NCBI RefSeq assembly: GCF_003610195.1
Contig: NZ_RAPO01000001.1
Coordinates: 496,001-560,000 of the forward strand
From: Halopiger aswanensis
GTDB taxonomy: Archaea > Halobacteriota > Halobacteria > Halobacteriales > Natrialbaceae
DNA length: 64,000 nt
Direction: 5' to 3'
Shown piece by piece: positions 6,934-15,159 of this stretch (position 1 is the stretch's first letter; each line of letters starts with the position of its first letter). The notes beneath the pieces were generated by a model. The model had not been told where the DNA came from. It saw nothing but the letters and a program-made list of their open reading frames with translations, and ran no database searches. The position numbers and the translations under genes are program-made.

Positions 6934-9614
6934 GGGTCGATCGGATCCGCCTGCGAAACTTCAAGTGCTACGGCGACGCCGACCTCGGCCTCGACCGGGG
7001 CGTCACCGTCGTCCACGGCGTCAACGGCAGCGGCAAGTCGACGCTGCTCGAGGGCGTCTTCTTCGCGCTGTACGGCTCGAAGGCCTTAGACGATCGCACG
7101 CTCGACGACGTCATCACGACCGGCGAGGAGGAGGCCGAGGTCGAACTGTGGTTCACCCACGATGGCCGCGACTACCACGTCGAACGCCACCTGAAACTGC
7201 GCGGGGATCGAGCGACGACGACCAAGTGCGTCCTCGAGACGCCCACGGAGACGATCGAGGGCGCCCGCGACGTGCGCCGCGAGGTGACCGAACTTCTGCG
7301 GATGGACGCCGAGGCGTTCGTCAACTGTGCATACGTCCGCCAGGGCGAGGTCAACAAGCTGATCCACGCCTCGCCGAGCGATCGGCAGGACATGATCGAC
7401 GACCTCCTGCAACTGGGCGCGCTCGAGGACTACCGTGAACGGGCCAGCGACGCCCGGCTCGGCGTCAAGTCGGTGCTCGACGGCCAGCGCGAGGTCCTCG
7501 AGGACGTCCGCAAGCAGGTCGAGCGCAAGGAGGACAAGGGGCTGCACGAGCGGCTGAACAACTTAGAATCCCAGCGCGGCGAGGTCACCGAGGAGATCGA
7601 CCACTACGAGACTCAGCGCGAGCAGGCCCAGAATACGCTCGACACCGCCGAAGACGTCCTCGAGCGCCACGCCGAAACGCAGGAAGAGATTTCGGACCTC
7701 GAGGAGGCGATCGAGGAACTCCGATCGAAGATTTCCGAGACCGAGCAGCAGCGCGAGGAGGCGAAAGAGCGGATTCGCGAACTCGAGGCCGAGCGCGAGG
7801 AGTTAGCCGAGGAGCGAGCCGACCTGCTGGCCGACGCTGACCTCGAGGCCGCAAACGCCGACACCGACGCCGTCGAGGCGCGCATCGAGGATCTCGAGGG
7901 GCGCGACGAGGAACTGCGCGACGACCTCGAGGAGGTCCGCGTCGCGATCACGGAGACCAACGGCGAGATCGAACGGCTCCGCGAGGAGGCCGACGACCTC
8001 GAGTCTCAGGCCGAACAGGCCCGCGAGGAAGCCGACGACCTCGCCGAGCGCATCGAGCGCGACGAGGACGACATCGCCGACCGCGAGGCGAAACTCGAAG
8101 AACTTGAGGACGATATCGAAACCGCCCGCGAACAGTTCGACGACGCACCGGTCGAATTCGGTAACGCCGCCGACCACCTCGAGGACCTCGAGAGCGAGCG
8201 CGAGGACCTCACCGACGAAATCGGCGACGTCACCGCCGACATCAGAGCCGCCGAGAACGCCATCGAGGAAGGCGAGCGACTGCTCGAGGAGGGCAAGTGC
8301 CCGGAGTGTGGCCAGCCCGTCGAGGACTCTCCCCACGTCGACGTTCTGGACGACAAGCGCGAGGAACTCGCCGACCTCGAAGATCGGCTCGAAGAACTCG
8401 AGGCCGAACGGGACGATCTGGACGACCGAATCGAGCGAGGTGAGGAACTTCGCGAGGCCGAGCGCCGCGTCGACCGCCTCGAGGAGAACCGCGACAACGT
8501 CGAGCAGTTAGTCGCCGAGAAGCGCGAGAGCCTCGAAGACCGACGCGAGCAGCGCGAAGGACTGCTCGAGGACGCCGACGAATACGAAAGCGAGGCCGAA
8601 CGGAAGCGCGAGGAGGCCGACGCGCTCGAGGAGGAAGTCGCGGAAAAACGCACGGAACTCGGCGAGATCAACGGCGAGCGCGGCGCGATCAAGGAGACCC
8701 TCGAGGCGCTGCGTCGCATCGCCGAAATCGACGACGAGCGCGACGACCTCGCGAGCGAGATCGAGAACTACCGCGAGCGCCGGCGGAACCGGCAGGAACT
8801 CAACGACGAGCGCCGCGAGACGCTCTCGAGCAAGCGCGAGCGCAAACGCGACCTCGAGTCGGAGTTCGAAGAGGAACGCGTCGCGACGGCTCGAGAGGAC
8901 AAGCAAAACGCCGAGCAGTACATCGAGAAGGTCGACGCGAAACTCGAGGACCTCGAGGAACGGCGCACCGAGATCCAAAACGCGATCGGCGCCGTCGAGA
9001 ACGAACTCGAGGAACTCGAGCGCCTGCGCGAGCGCCTCGAGACCCTCGAGGAGCGGTGCGACCGCCTCGAGTCGCTGTACGACGAGGCCGAGACGCTGCA
9101 GACGACCTACGGCGAGCTCCGATCGGAGCTGCGCCAGCGCAACGTCGAGACCTTAGAGCGGCTGTTGAACGAGACGTTCGACCTGGTCTACCAGAACGAC
9201 TCCTACGCCTCGATCGAGTTAGACGGCGACTATCGGCTGACGGTCTACCAGAAGGACGGCGAGGCGCTCGAGCCCGAACAACTGTCGGGCGGCGAGCGGG
9301 CGCTCTTTAACCTCAGCCTGCGGTGTGCGATCTACCGCCTGCTGGCGGAGGGCGTCGAGGGCACCGCGCCGATGCCGCCGCTGATTCTCGACGAGCCGAC
9401 GGTCTTCCTCGACTCCGGCCACGTCACGCAACTCGTCTCCTTGGTCGAGTCGATGCGCGAACTGGGCGTCGAACAGATCGTCGTCGTCAGCCACGACGAG
9501 GAACTCGTCGGCGCGGCCGACTCGCTGGTCCGCGTCGAGAAGGATGCCACGTCGAACCGCTCGCGCCTCGAGCGCGGCGAGCCGCCGGAGATGGAGCTGC
9601 TCGCGTCGGATTGA
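6930..9614 (+). CDS. rad50: DNA double-strand break repair ATPase Rad50
   Basis: The 894-residue SMC-like ATPase has Walker A '[11 protein letters not shown]' (from residue 30), a very long Glu/Arg-rich coiled coil (about 170-770), a zinc hook 'CPECGQPVE' at the apex (first Cys at 457), the signature 'LSGGERALFNLSLR' (about 785) and Walker B 'LILDEPTVFLD' (about 820). The hook dimerises through zinc and the head domains bind Mre11, tethering and processing broken DNA ends. The short arms relative to eukaryotic Rad50 are normal for archaea. It is coupled to mre11 by a 4-base overlap. Confidence 0.96.
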   Translation: MRVDRIRLRNFKCYGDADLGLDRGVTVVHGVNGSGKSTLLEGVFFALYGSKALDDRTLDDVITTGEEEAEVELWFTHDGRDYHVERHLKLRGDRATTTKCVLETPTETIEGARDVRREVTELLRMDAEAFVNCAYVRQGEVNKLIHASPSDRQDMIDDLLQLGALEDYRERASDARLGVKSVLDGQREVLEDVRKQVERKEDKGLHERLNNLESQRGEVTEEIDHYETQREQAQNTLDTAEDVLERHAETQEEISDLEEAIEELRSKISETEQQREEAKERIRELEAEREELAEERADLLADADLEAANADTDAVEARIEDLEGRDEELRDDLEEVRVAITETNGEIERLREEADDLESQAEQAREEADDLAERIERDEDDIADREAKLEELEDDIETAREQFDDAPVEFGNAADHLEDLESEREDLTDEIGDVTADIRAAENAIEEGERLLEEGKCPECGQPVEDSPHVDVLDDKREELADLEDRLEELEAERDDLDDRIERGEELREAERRVDRLEENRDNVEQLVAEKRESLEDRREQREGLLEDADEYESEAERKREEADALEEEVAEKRTELGEINGERGAIKETLEALRRIAEIDDERDDLASEIENYRERRRNRQELNDERRETLSSKRERKRDLESEFEEERVATAREDKQNAEQYIEKVDAKLEDLEERRTEIQNAIGAVENELEELERLRERLETLEERCDRLESLYDEAETLQTTYGELRSELRQRNVETLERLLNETFDLVYQNDSYASIELDGDYRLTVYQKDGEALEPEQLSGGERALFNLSLRCAIYRLLAEGVEGTAPMPPLILDEPTVFLDSGHVTQLVSLVESMRELGVEQIVVVSHDEELVGAADSLVRVEKDATSNRSRLERGEPPEMELLASD

Positions 9615-9646
9615 CGCCTGCAGAACGGGTCTCCGAATCGGTATTT

Positions 9647-10153
9647 CTACGTTTCCGTTTCGTTCGTTTGCGTTGACCGCTCGTTGACGTCGAACGCATC
9701 GCCCGTCGCCGACTCGTCGGCGGCGTCGGACACGTCGGACCGGATGACGCCGAGCGCATCGGCACATTCCTCGGTGGTCCGGTAGCCGCGGGCGCCGTCG
9801 ACCTCGGTTTCGGCGAGTAGTCCGGCGGCGGAAAGCACCGTCAGTCGGCCGTGGAGGTCGCTCTCGCAGAAGTCGCTTACATCGAGAAGCGTTCGGATGC
9901 CGAGCGGACCGCGGCGCTCGAGTTCGACGAGGAGGCCGAGGGTCTTCTCGTCCGGCACGGCCTCGAGGAGCGTCCGGACGGAACGCGGAACGGTGCGTGC
10001 GGCCGTTTCGAAGGGGTGTTCGTCGGTCGATTCGAGGCGATCGTTCTGGACGTAGCACTCGTTACCGCTCTCCGGATCGCGCACGAGACTCGCCTGTTCG
10101 GACCGCTTGAGCAAGAGATACCGTTTGCCGGTGTCGTCCTGGACGGTTTTCAT
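9647..10153 (-). CDS. Haloarchaeal conserved protein with a helix-turn-helix-like core
   Basis: This 168-residue protein has an N-terminal segment ('TGKRYLLLKRSEQASLVRDPESGNECYVQN') that looks like a small beta domain, then a winged-helix-like stretch ('LGLLVELERRGPLGIRTLLDVSDFCESDLHGRLTVLSAAGLL') and an acidic tail. The helix-turn-helix reading is by eye. Its start overlaps the stop of the upstream membrane-protein gene by 4 bases, so the two form an operon that converges on rad50. I recall a similar pair beside mre11-rad50 in other haloarchaea, which would suggest a link to repair, but no function is known to me. Confidence 0.7.
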   Translation of the reverse strand: MKTVQDDTGKRYLLLKRSEQASLVRDPESGNECYVQNDRLESTDEHPFETAARTVPRSVRTLLEAVPDEKTLGLLVELERRGPLGIRTLLDVSDFCESDLHGRLTVLSAAGLLAETEVDGARGYRTTEECADALGVIRSDVSDAADESATGDAFDVNERSTQTNETET

Positions 10154-10851
10154 GATGGGTCTGAGTCGTCCGGTGACCGTTGTTCGGTCACATCGTTTGA
10201 AGATGTTTCGCTGCTCGCTGACTCGTCAACGCTCGCGGGGGAATCGGCCGACGCCGCGGGGTCGTCGATGTCGGCGTCTGCCCCGCTTTCCGAGTCGGCG
10301 TCCGCCGTCGCTTCGACGTCCGAATCGGCACGGTCGGCCGATCGCCGATAGCCCCTGTAGCGACGAACTGCGAACCCGAAGAGGATGAGTCCTCCGGCCA
10401 GCAACGCAGCGCCGCGTCTCGTCGCGCCCTCGAAGACGAGAAAGAGGACCCCGAGCGAGACGGCCAACAGTGCGGCGTTGATGACGAGTACGAGCGCCCA
10501 GAAGGTCTTGACAAGTTCCGGCGGCGCGTCCGACGGTGCGGGTGCCATCTCGGCGGACGCGTTAGCGTCGGCATTGCTATCGGCGTCGGTGACGTCGTTC
10601 GAGACTTCGGGAATGTCGATCGAGTCGATCTCGAGGTCGGCTTTCAGGTCCGACCAGAGGCCCGACCCGGCGTTCTCTGTTCCGACGCTCGGAATCGTTA
10701 TGGCATCGTTATCCGGGTTACGATCGGGGGAGGACTCTCCGCTCGGTGCGGTCTCGTCTGCGTCCCCGTCTCCGGCGTCGGTGTCCGGGTCTGGTTCATC
10801 TGCCTCGTCGGGTCGGTCGGAGGCCACGTTGGCAGCGTCGCAGGGCGGCAA
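10150..10851 (-). CDS. Haloarchaeal membrane protein with acidic flanks
   Basis: The 233-residue protein has a long disordered acidic N-terminus (1-120), two adjacent hydrophobic helices ('FWALVLVINAALLAVSLGVLFLVF' cannot be split from the next, 'GAALLAGGLILFGFAVRRY') at about 125-165, then an Arg cluster and a low-complexity Ser/Asp/Ala tail. It is therefore a two-span membrane protein with both tails probably cytoplasmic. It is the first gene of a two-gene unit with the regulator-like gene at 9647-10153 (ATGA overlap) and faces rad50. Both tails are low complexity, so homology would rest on the membrane core. Function unknown. Confidence 0.65.
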   Translation of the reverse strand: MPPCDAANVASDRPDEADEPDPDTDAGDGDADETAPSGESSPDRNPDNDAITIPSVGTENAGSGLWSDLKADLEIDSIDIPEVSNDVTDADSNADANASAEMAPAPSDAPPELVKTFWALVLVINAALLAVSLGVLFLVFEGATRRGAALLAGGLILFGFAVRRYRGYRRSADRADSDVEATADADSESGADADIDDPAASADSPASVDESASSETSSNDVTEQRSPDDSDPS

Positions 10852-10888
10852 GAAAAGGATTCGCGTTTGGATCTAGGAGCTACGCTGG

Positions 10889-11038
10889 TCAGGCGACCTC
10901 GTCCAGCGTCAGGGTCTGCGATGTCTCGACCCACGCGAGGGGGTTCTCGGCGTCATAGAAGACGACGCCGTCGTCGGTCTCGTACGCTTCGATCGTCTCG
11001 GTACCCGCGGGTTCACTACTCGGTTCGCGTTCGTCCAT
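10889..11038 (-). CDS. Small acidic haloarchaeal protein (49 aa, DUF7331-like)
   Basis: The gene encodes 49 residues ending 'YDAENPLAWVETSQTLTLDE' plus two residues. This compact, strongly conserved-looking tail ('FYDAENPLAWVE') matches a family of very short haloarchaeal proteins I associate with DUF7331. The ATG at 11038 is used; a TTG seven codons upstream is possible. It is divergent from polB and separated from it by about 210 bases that hold a palindrome and hairpins. Function unknown. Its size puts it below usual gene-finding cut-offs. Confidence 0.65.
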   Translation of the reverse strand: MDEREPSSEPAGTETIEAYETDDGVVFYDAENPLAWVETSQTLTLDEVA

Positions 11039-11081
11039 CGCGTCGTCGGTTCGGGTAGACAACCTCAATCACCTATCGCTA

Positions 11082-11096
11082 TGGTATGTGTTACCA
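11082..11096. promoter_or_regulatory. Inverted repeat TGGTA-N5-TACCA in the polB/small-protein intergenic region
   Basis: TGGTATGTGTTACCA is a 5-5-5 inverted repeat, directly followed by a TATA-like 'CATTATATG' on the plus strand. It lies 44 bases before the minus-strand start at 11038 and 152 bases before polB. The spacing suits an operator for one of two divergent promoters. No regulator can be named. Confidence 0.35.
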
Positions 11097-11247
11097 CATT
11101 ATATGTCTTGTTGCTCCCGCAAGGTCGTGGGAGCGGTTCACACCGCGTGACGAATCGGGGACAGGACGTGGGCTTCGGCGGGCGAAGCCGGCCGGTCGAG
11201 ACCGGGATTGCGGGGGTTTTTATCCGGCGACTGCAAAGCAGGATATC

Positions 11248-13986
11248 ATGACTGAGGCGGGCCAAACCGGACTCGCGGAGTTTTCCGAGGCGGACGAGGA
11301 GTCCGCCGATCGGCCGGACGAGGAGGCGATCCACGTCGCCGGCAACGGCGGCTCGAACGCCGCCGAGGTGATCGACGTTCTCGAGGAGACCCTCCCCGAA
11401 CCCCAGGGAGAACTCGAACTCGCCGTGATGCAGGTCGACTACACTATCGCGGGCTACGGCGACGAGGAGCGGCCGATCATGCACGTGTTCGGCCGCACGG
11501 CCGACGACGAACTCGAGCACGTCCAGGTCGTCGGCTTCCGGCCCTACTTCTACGCGCCGACGGAGACGCTCGAGCGACCGCCCGAGGAGCAGTACGAGCG
11601 GCTGACGGGCAGCGAGGAGTACGACGAGGACGGCGAGCACTACGAGAGCATCCGCGGGGAGAAACTCACCAAGATCTTCGGCCAGACGCCGCGGGACGTC
11701 GGGAAGGTGCGCGACGACTTCGAGCACTACGAGGCCGACATCCTGTTCCCGAACCGATTCCTGATCGACAAGGACGTTCGCAGCGGGATCCGCGTGCCCG
11801 AACGGCGCGCCGAGGACGACTCGCTCGTCGTTCCCCACGACGAGGTCGAACCGGTCGACGTGAACGCGACGCCGCGGATCAATACCTTCGACATCGAGGT
11901 CGACGACCGCTCGGGCTTCCCCGAGGACGGCGAGGAGCCGATCGTCTGTCTCACCAGCCACGACTCCTACCGCGACGAGTACATCATGTGGCTCTACGAG
12001 GCCCCGATCGGCGACGGCGAAATCCCGACCGAAATCGAGGACTACGACCCGATCGAGGGCGAGATCGATCACGCGGTCCGCAGCTACGAGGAAGAGGAGG
12101 CGATGCTCGACGACTTCCTCGCGTACATCGAGGACACCGACCCCGACGTGCTGACGGGCTGGAACTTCGAGGACTTCGACGCCCCCTACTTCCTCGATCG
12201 GCTCGAGGAGTTGCAGGGGCCCCACCACGAGTACGATCTGAATATCGATCGGCTCTCGCGGGTCGACGAGGTCTGGCGGAGCAACTGGGGCGGCCCGGAC
12301 GTGAAGGGCCGAATCGTCTTCGACCTGCTCTACGGCTACCAGCGGATGGTCTTCTCCGAACTGGACTCCTACCGCCTGGACGCCGTCGGCGAGGAGGAAC
12401 TCGGCGTCGGCAAGGAGCGCTACGCCGGCGACATCGGCGACCTCTGGGAGGACGATCCTACCCAGCTGCTTGCGTACAACCTGCGGGACGTCGAACTCTG
12501 CGTCGAACTCGACCGCCAGCAGGAGATCATCCCCTTCTGGGACGAGGTGCGCTCCTTCGTCGGCTGTAAACTCGAGGACGCCCCCACGCCGGGCGACGCG
12601 GTCGACATGTACGTCCTCCACGAGGCCTACGGCCGATTTGCCCTGCCCTCGAAGGGCCAGCAGGAGGCCGGCGAGGAGTACGAGGGCGGCGCCGTCTTCG
12701 AGCCGATCACGGGCGTCAAGGAGAACGTCACCGTGCTGGACCTGAAGTCGCTGTACCCGATGTGCATGACGACGATCAACGCCAGCCCGGAGACGAAGGT
12801 CGACCCCGACGAGTACGACGGCGAGACCTACGTCGCGCCGGTCGGCGACGACGAGATTCACTTCCGCAAGGAGCCCGACGGCGTCATGCGCGAGATGATC
12901 ACGGAACTGCTGGCCGAGCGCGAGGAGAAGAAGGAACTGCGCAACGAGTACGAGCCCGGCAGTCCGGAGTACGAGCAGTACGACCGCCAGCAGGGCGCCG
13001 TGAAGGTCATCATGAACTCCCTGTACGGCGTCTCGGGCTGGGAGCAGTTCCGGCTCTACGACAAGGAGGCCGCCTCCGCGATCACCGCCACCGGCCGCGA
13101 GGTCATCGAGTTCACCGAGACCGCCGCCACCGAACTCGGCTACGAGGTCACCTACGGCGACACCGACAGCGTGATGCTCGAGCTCGGGCCCGACGTTTCG
13201 AAGGAAGAGGCCCTCGAGACGTCCTTCGAGATCGAGGAGCACATCAACGGCCGCTACGACGACTTCGCGCGCGAGGATCTGAACGCCGAGTCCCACCGGT
13301 TCCAGATCGAGTTCGAAAAGCTCTACCGGCGGTTCTTCCAGGCCGGCAAGAAGAAACGCTACGCCGGTCACATCACCTGGAAGGAAGGGAAGGACGTCGA
13401 CGACATCGACATCGTCGGCTTCGAGTACCAGCGCTCGGACATCGCGCCGATCACCAAGGAGGTCCAGCACCGGGTCATCGAGATGATCGTCCGCGAGGGC
13501 GATATCGAGGGCGCCAAGGAGTACGTCAACGGGGTCATCGAGGACGTGCTCGCCGGCGAGACCAGCCTCGAGGACATCGCCATTCCGGGCGGGATCGGCA
13601 AGCGCCTGGACAACTACGACACGGACACGGCCCAAGTTCGGGGCGCGAAGTACGCGAACCTCCTGCTCGGGACTAACTTCCAGCGCGGGAGCAAGCCCAA
13701 GCGGCTCTACCTCGACCGGGTCGACCCCGCGTTCTTCCGGCGGATGGAGAGCGAGGAAGGGTTCGATCCGCAGCGCGACCACCTCTACGGCGCGTTCAAG
13801 CGCGATCCCGACGTCATCTGCTTCGAGTACGAGGACCAGATCCCCGCGGAGTTCGAGATCGATTACGACACGATGCTCGAGAAAACGCTGAAGGGACCGA
13901 TCGAGCGCATCCTCGAGGCGCTGGACATCTCGTGGGAGGAAGTGAAGTCGGGCCAGGAGCAGACTGGTCTAGACAGCTTTATGTAG
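11248..13986 (+). CDS. polB: Family B DNA polymerase (PolB1)
   Basis: The 912-residue replicative-type polymerase shows the exonuclease motifs 'NTFDIEVDD' and 'LTGWNFEDFD', then the polymerase motifs 'LDLKSLYPMCM' (motif A), 'KVIMNSLYGVSG' (motif B) and 'YGDTDSV' (motif C, catalytic Asp pair). All catalytic residues are present, so it is a proofreading polymerase. Haloarchaeal polB genes often carry inteins in motifs A and C; none is present here. The ATG at 11248 was chosen because a T-rich box ('GTTTTTATCC', about 11215-11224) sits 25-33 bases upstream; an in-frame start 54 codons earlier falls in the hairpin region and lacks conserved residues. Confidence 0.95.
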   Translation: MTEAGQTGLAEFSEADEESADRPDEEAIHVAGNGGSNAAEVIDVLEETLPEPQGELELAVMQVDYTIAGYGDEERPIMHVFGRTADDELEHVQVVGFRPYFYAPTETLERPPEEQYERLTGSEEYDEDGEHYESIRGEKLTKIFGQTPRDVGKVRDDFEHYEADILFPNRFLIDKDVRSGIRVPERRAEDDSLVVPHDEVEPVDVNATPRINTFDIEVDDRSGFPEDGEEPIVCLTSHDSYRDEYIMWLYEAPIGDGEIPTEIEDYDPIEGEIDHAVRSYEEEEAMLDDFLAYIEDTDPDVLTGWNFEDFDAPYFLDRLEELQGPHHEYDLNIDRLSRVDEVWRSNWGGPDVKGRIVFDLLYGYQRMVFSELDSYRLDAVGEEELGVGKERYAGDIGDLWEDDPTQLLAYNLRDVELCVELDRQQEIIPFWDEVRSFVGCKLEDAPTPGDAVDMYVLHEAYGRFALPSKGQQEAGEEYEGGAVFEPITGVKENVTVLDLKSLYPMCMTTINASPETKVDPDEYDGETYVAPVGDDEIHFRKEPDGVMREMITELLAEREEKKELRNEYEPGSPEYEQYDRQQGAVKVIMNSLYGVSGWEQFRLYDKEAASAITATGREVIEFTETAATELGYEVTYGDTDSVMLELGPDVSKEEALETSFEIEEHINGRYDDFAREDLNAESHRFQIEFEKLYRRFFQAGKKKRYAGHITWKEGKDVDDIDIVGFEYQRSDIAPITKEVQHRVIEMIVREGDIEGAKEYVNGVIEDVLAGETSLEDIAIPGGIGKRLDNYDTDTAQVRGAKYANLLLGTNFQRGSKPKRLYLDRVDPAFFRRMESEEGFDPQRDHLYGAFKRDPDVICFEYEDQIPAEFEIDYDTMLEKTLKGPIERILEALDISWEEVKSGQEQTGLDSFM

Positions 13987-14127
13987 TCGTTCGGCCGGCG
14001 TGATCCGCTCGCTTCCCTCGTCAAAATCTGACACACTACCGACCGTTCGTATCGGAATCGCGAGCCGGCAGCCCGATCGAGCCCAACTCGAGTTTTCCTT
14101 TCGGAAAATTATTTTTCTAATGTGGGA

Positions 14128-14147
14128 TCGTATCCAATTGGATACGA
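14128..14147. promoter_or_regulatory. Perfect 20-bp palindrome in the suf promoter
   Basis: TCGTATCCAATTGGATACGA reads identically on both strands over all 20 bases. It lies 46-65 bases upstream of sufC, 15-20 bases after an AT-rich TATA-like stretch (AAATTATTTTTCTAA, about 14106-14120), so it would cover the transcription start. That is the expected position for a repressor operator controlling the suf operon, for example by an iron- or cluster-sensing regulator. Which protein binds is not visible here. Confidence 0.6.
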
Positions 14148-14192
14148 AACCGTTATGAGTGATACGCCCCACCGTTCATATGACAGAGTACT

Positions 14193-15098
14193 ATGGCACG
14201 TCTCGAGCTAAACAACCTGCACGCAGAAGTAGCGGACGGCGACGAGAAGATTCTCGAGGGCGTCGATCTCGAGGTCCAGTCGGGCGAGATTCACGCCCTG
14301 ATGGGACCGAACGGCTCCGGGAAGTCGACGACCGCGAAGGTCATCGCCGGCCACCCCGCCTACGAGATCACCGAGGGCGAGGTGCTGCTGCACCTCGAGG
14401 AGAACGAGTTCGGCGACGAGGTCGAGATCGACGAGGACCAGCGCACCTGGGACCTGCTGGACCTCGAACCTAACGAGCGCGCCGCGCTCGGCATCTTCCT
14501 CGGCTTCCAGTACCCCGCCGAGATCGAGGGCGTCACGATGACGAACTTCCTGCGGACGGCGCTCAACGCCAAGATCGAGGAGCGCGAGGAGCTCTTCGAG
14601 GAAGAGGAGGGCGACGAAGAAGAGGAAGACGAAGGCTTCGAAACCTCGCCGATGGAGGGAGACGTCGACGAGGGCGAAGTCGGCGTCGCCGAGTTCCAGC
14701 AGATCCTCCAGGAGAAGATGGAGCAGCTGGACATGGACGAGAAGTTCGCCCAGCGCTACCTCAACGCCGGCTTCTCCGGCGGCGAGAAGAAGCAAAACGA
14801 AGTGCTGCAGGCCGCCATCCTCGAGCCCTCGATCGCCGTCCTCGACGAGATCGACTCCGGGCTCGACATCGACCGCCTGCAGGACGTCTCCGAGGGCATC
14901 AACGCCCTGCGCGACGAGCAGGGCACCGGCATCCTCCAGATCACCCACTACCAGCGCATCCTCGACTACGTCGAGCCCGACCACGTCCACGTGATGCTCG
15001 ACGGCCAGATCGCCAAGAGCGGCGGTCCCGAGCTCGCCGAGAAGCTCGAGGACAAGGGGTACGACTGGGTCCGCGAAGACGTCTACGGCACCGCGTAA
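14193..15098 (+). CDS. sufC: Fe-S cluster assembly ATPase SufC
   Basis: The 301-residue ABC-type ATPase has Walker A 'GPNGSGKST' (39-47), the signature 'FSGGEKKQNE' (about 195) and Walker B 'IAVLDEIDSGLD' (about 213). SufC binds SufB and SufD to form the SufBC2D scaffold on which Fe-S clusters are built. At 301 residues it is about 50 longer than bacterial SufC because of a very acidic insertion at about 126-165, a common halophilic feature. It is the first gene of sufC-sufB-sufD and is preceded by a perfect palindrome and TATA-like element. No SufS/SufU cysteine desulfurase lies in the window. Confidence 0.95.
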   Translation: MARLELNNLHAEVADGDEKILEGVDLEVQSGEIHALMGPNGSGKSTTAKVIAGHPAYEITEGEVLLHLEENEFGDEVEIDEDQRTWDLLDLEPNERAALGIFLGFQYPAEIEGVTMTNFLRTALNAKIEEREELFEEEEGDEEEEDEGFETSPMEGDVDEGEVGVAEFQQILQEKMEQLDMDEKFAQRYLNAGFSGGEKKQNEVLQAAILEPSIAVLDEIDSGLDIDRLQDVSEGINALRDEQGTGILQITHYQRILDYVEPDHVHVMLDGQIAKSGGPELAEKLEDKGYDWVREDVYGTA

Positions 15099-15159
15099 CC
15101 GGATCCGGCTAGAACAACCGTCATAACCCTACGGCCGTAACCATAGACACAATCAAATT

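Noticed and set aside
11086-11247. Upstream extension of polB by 54 codons
   Set aside because: The extension passes through hairpin-forming sequence and a T-run, adds a Cys/His/Arg-rich stretch unlike family N-termini, and a TATA-like box precedes the ATG at 11248.
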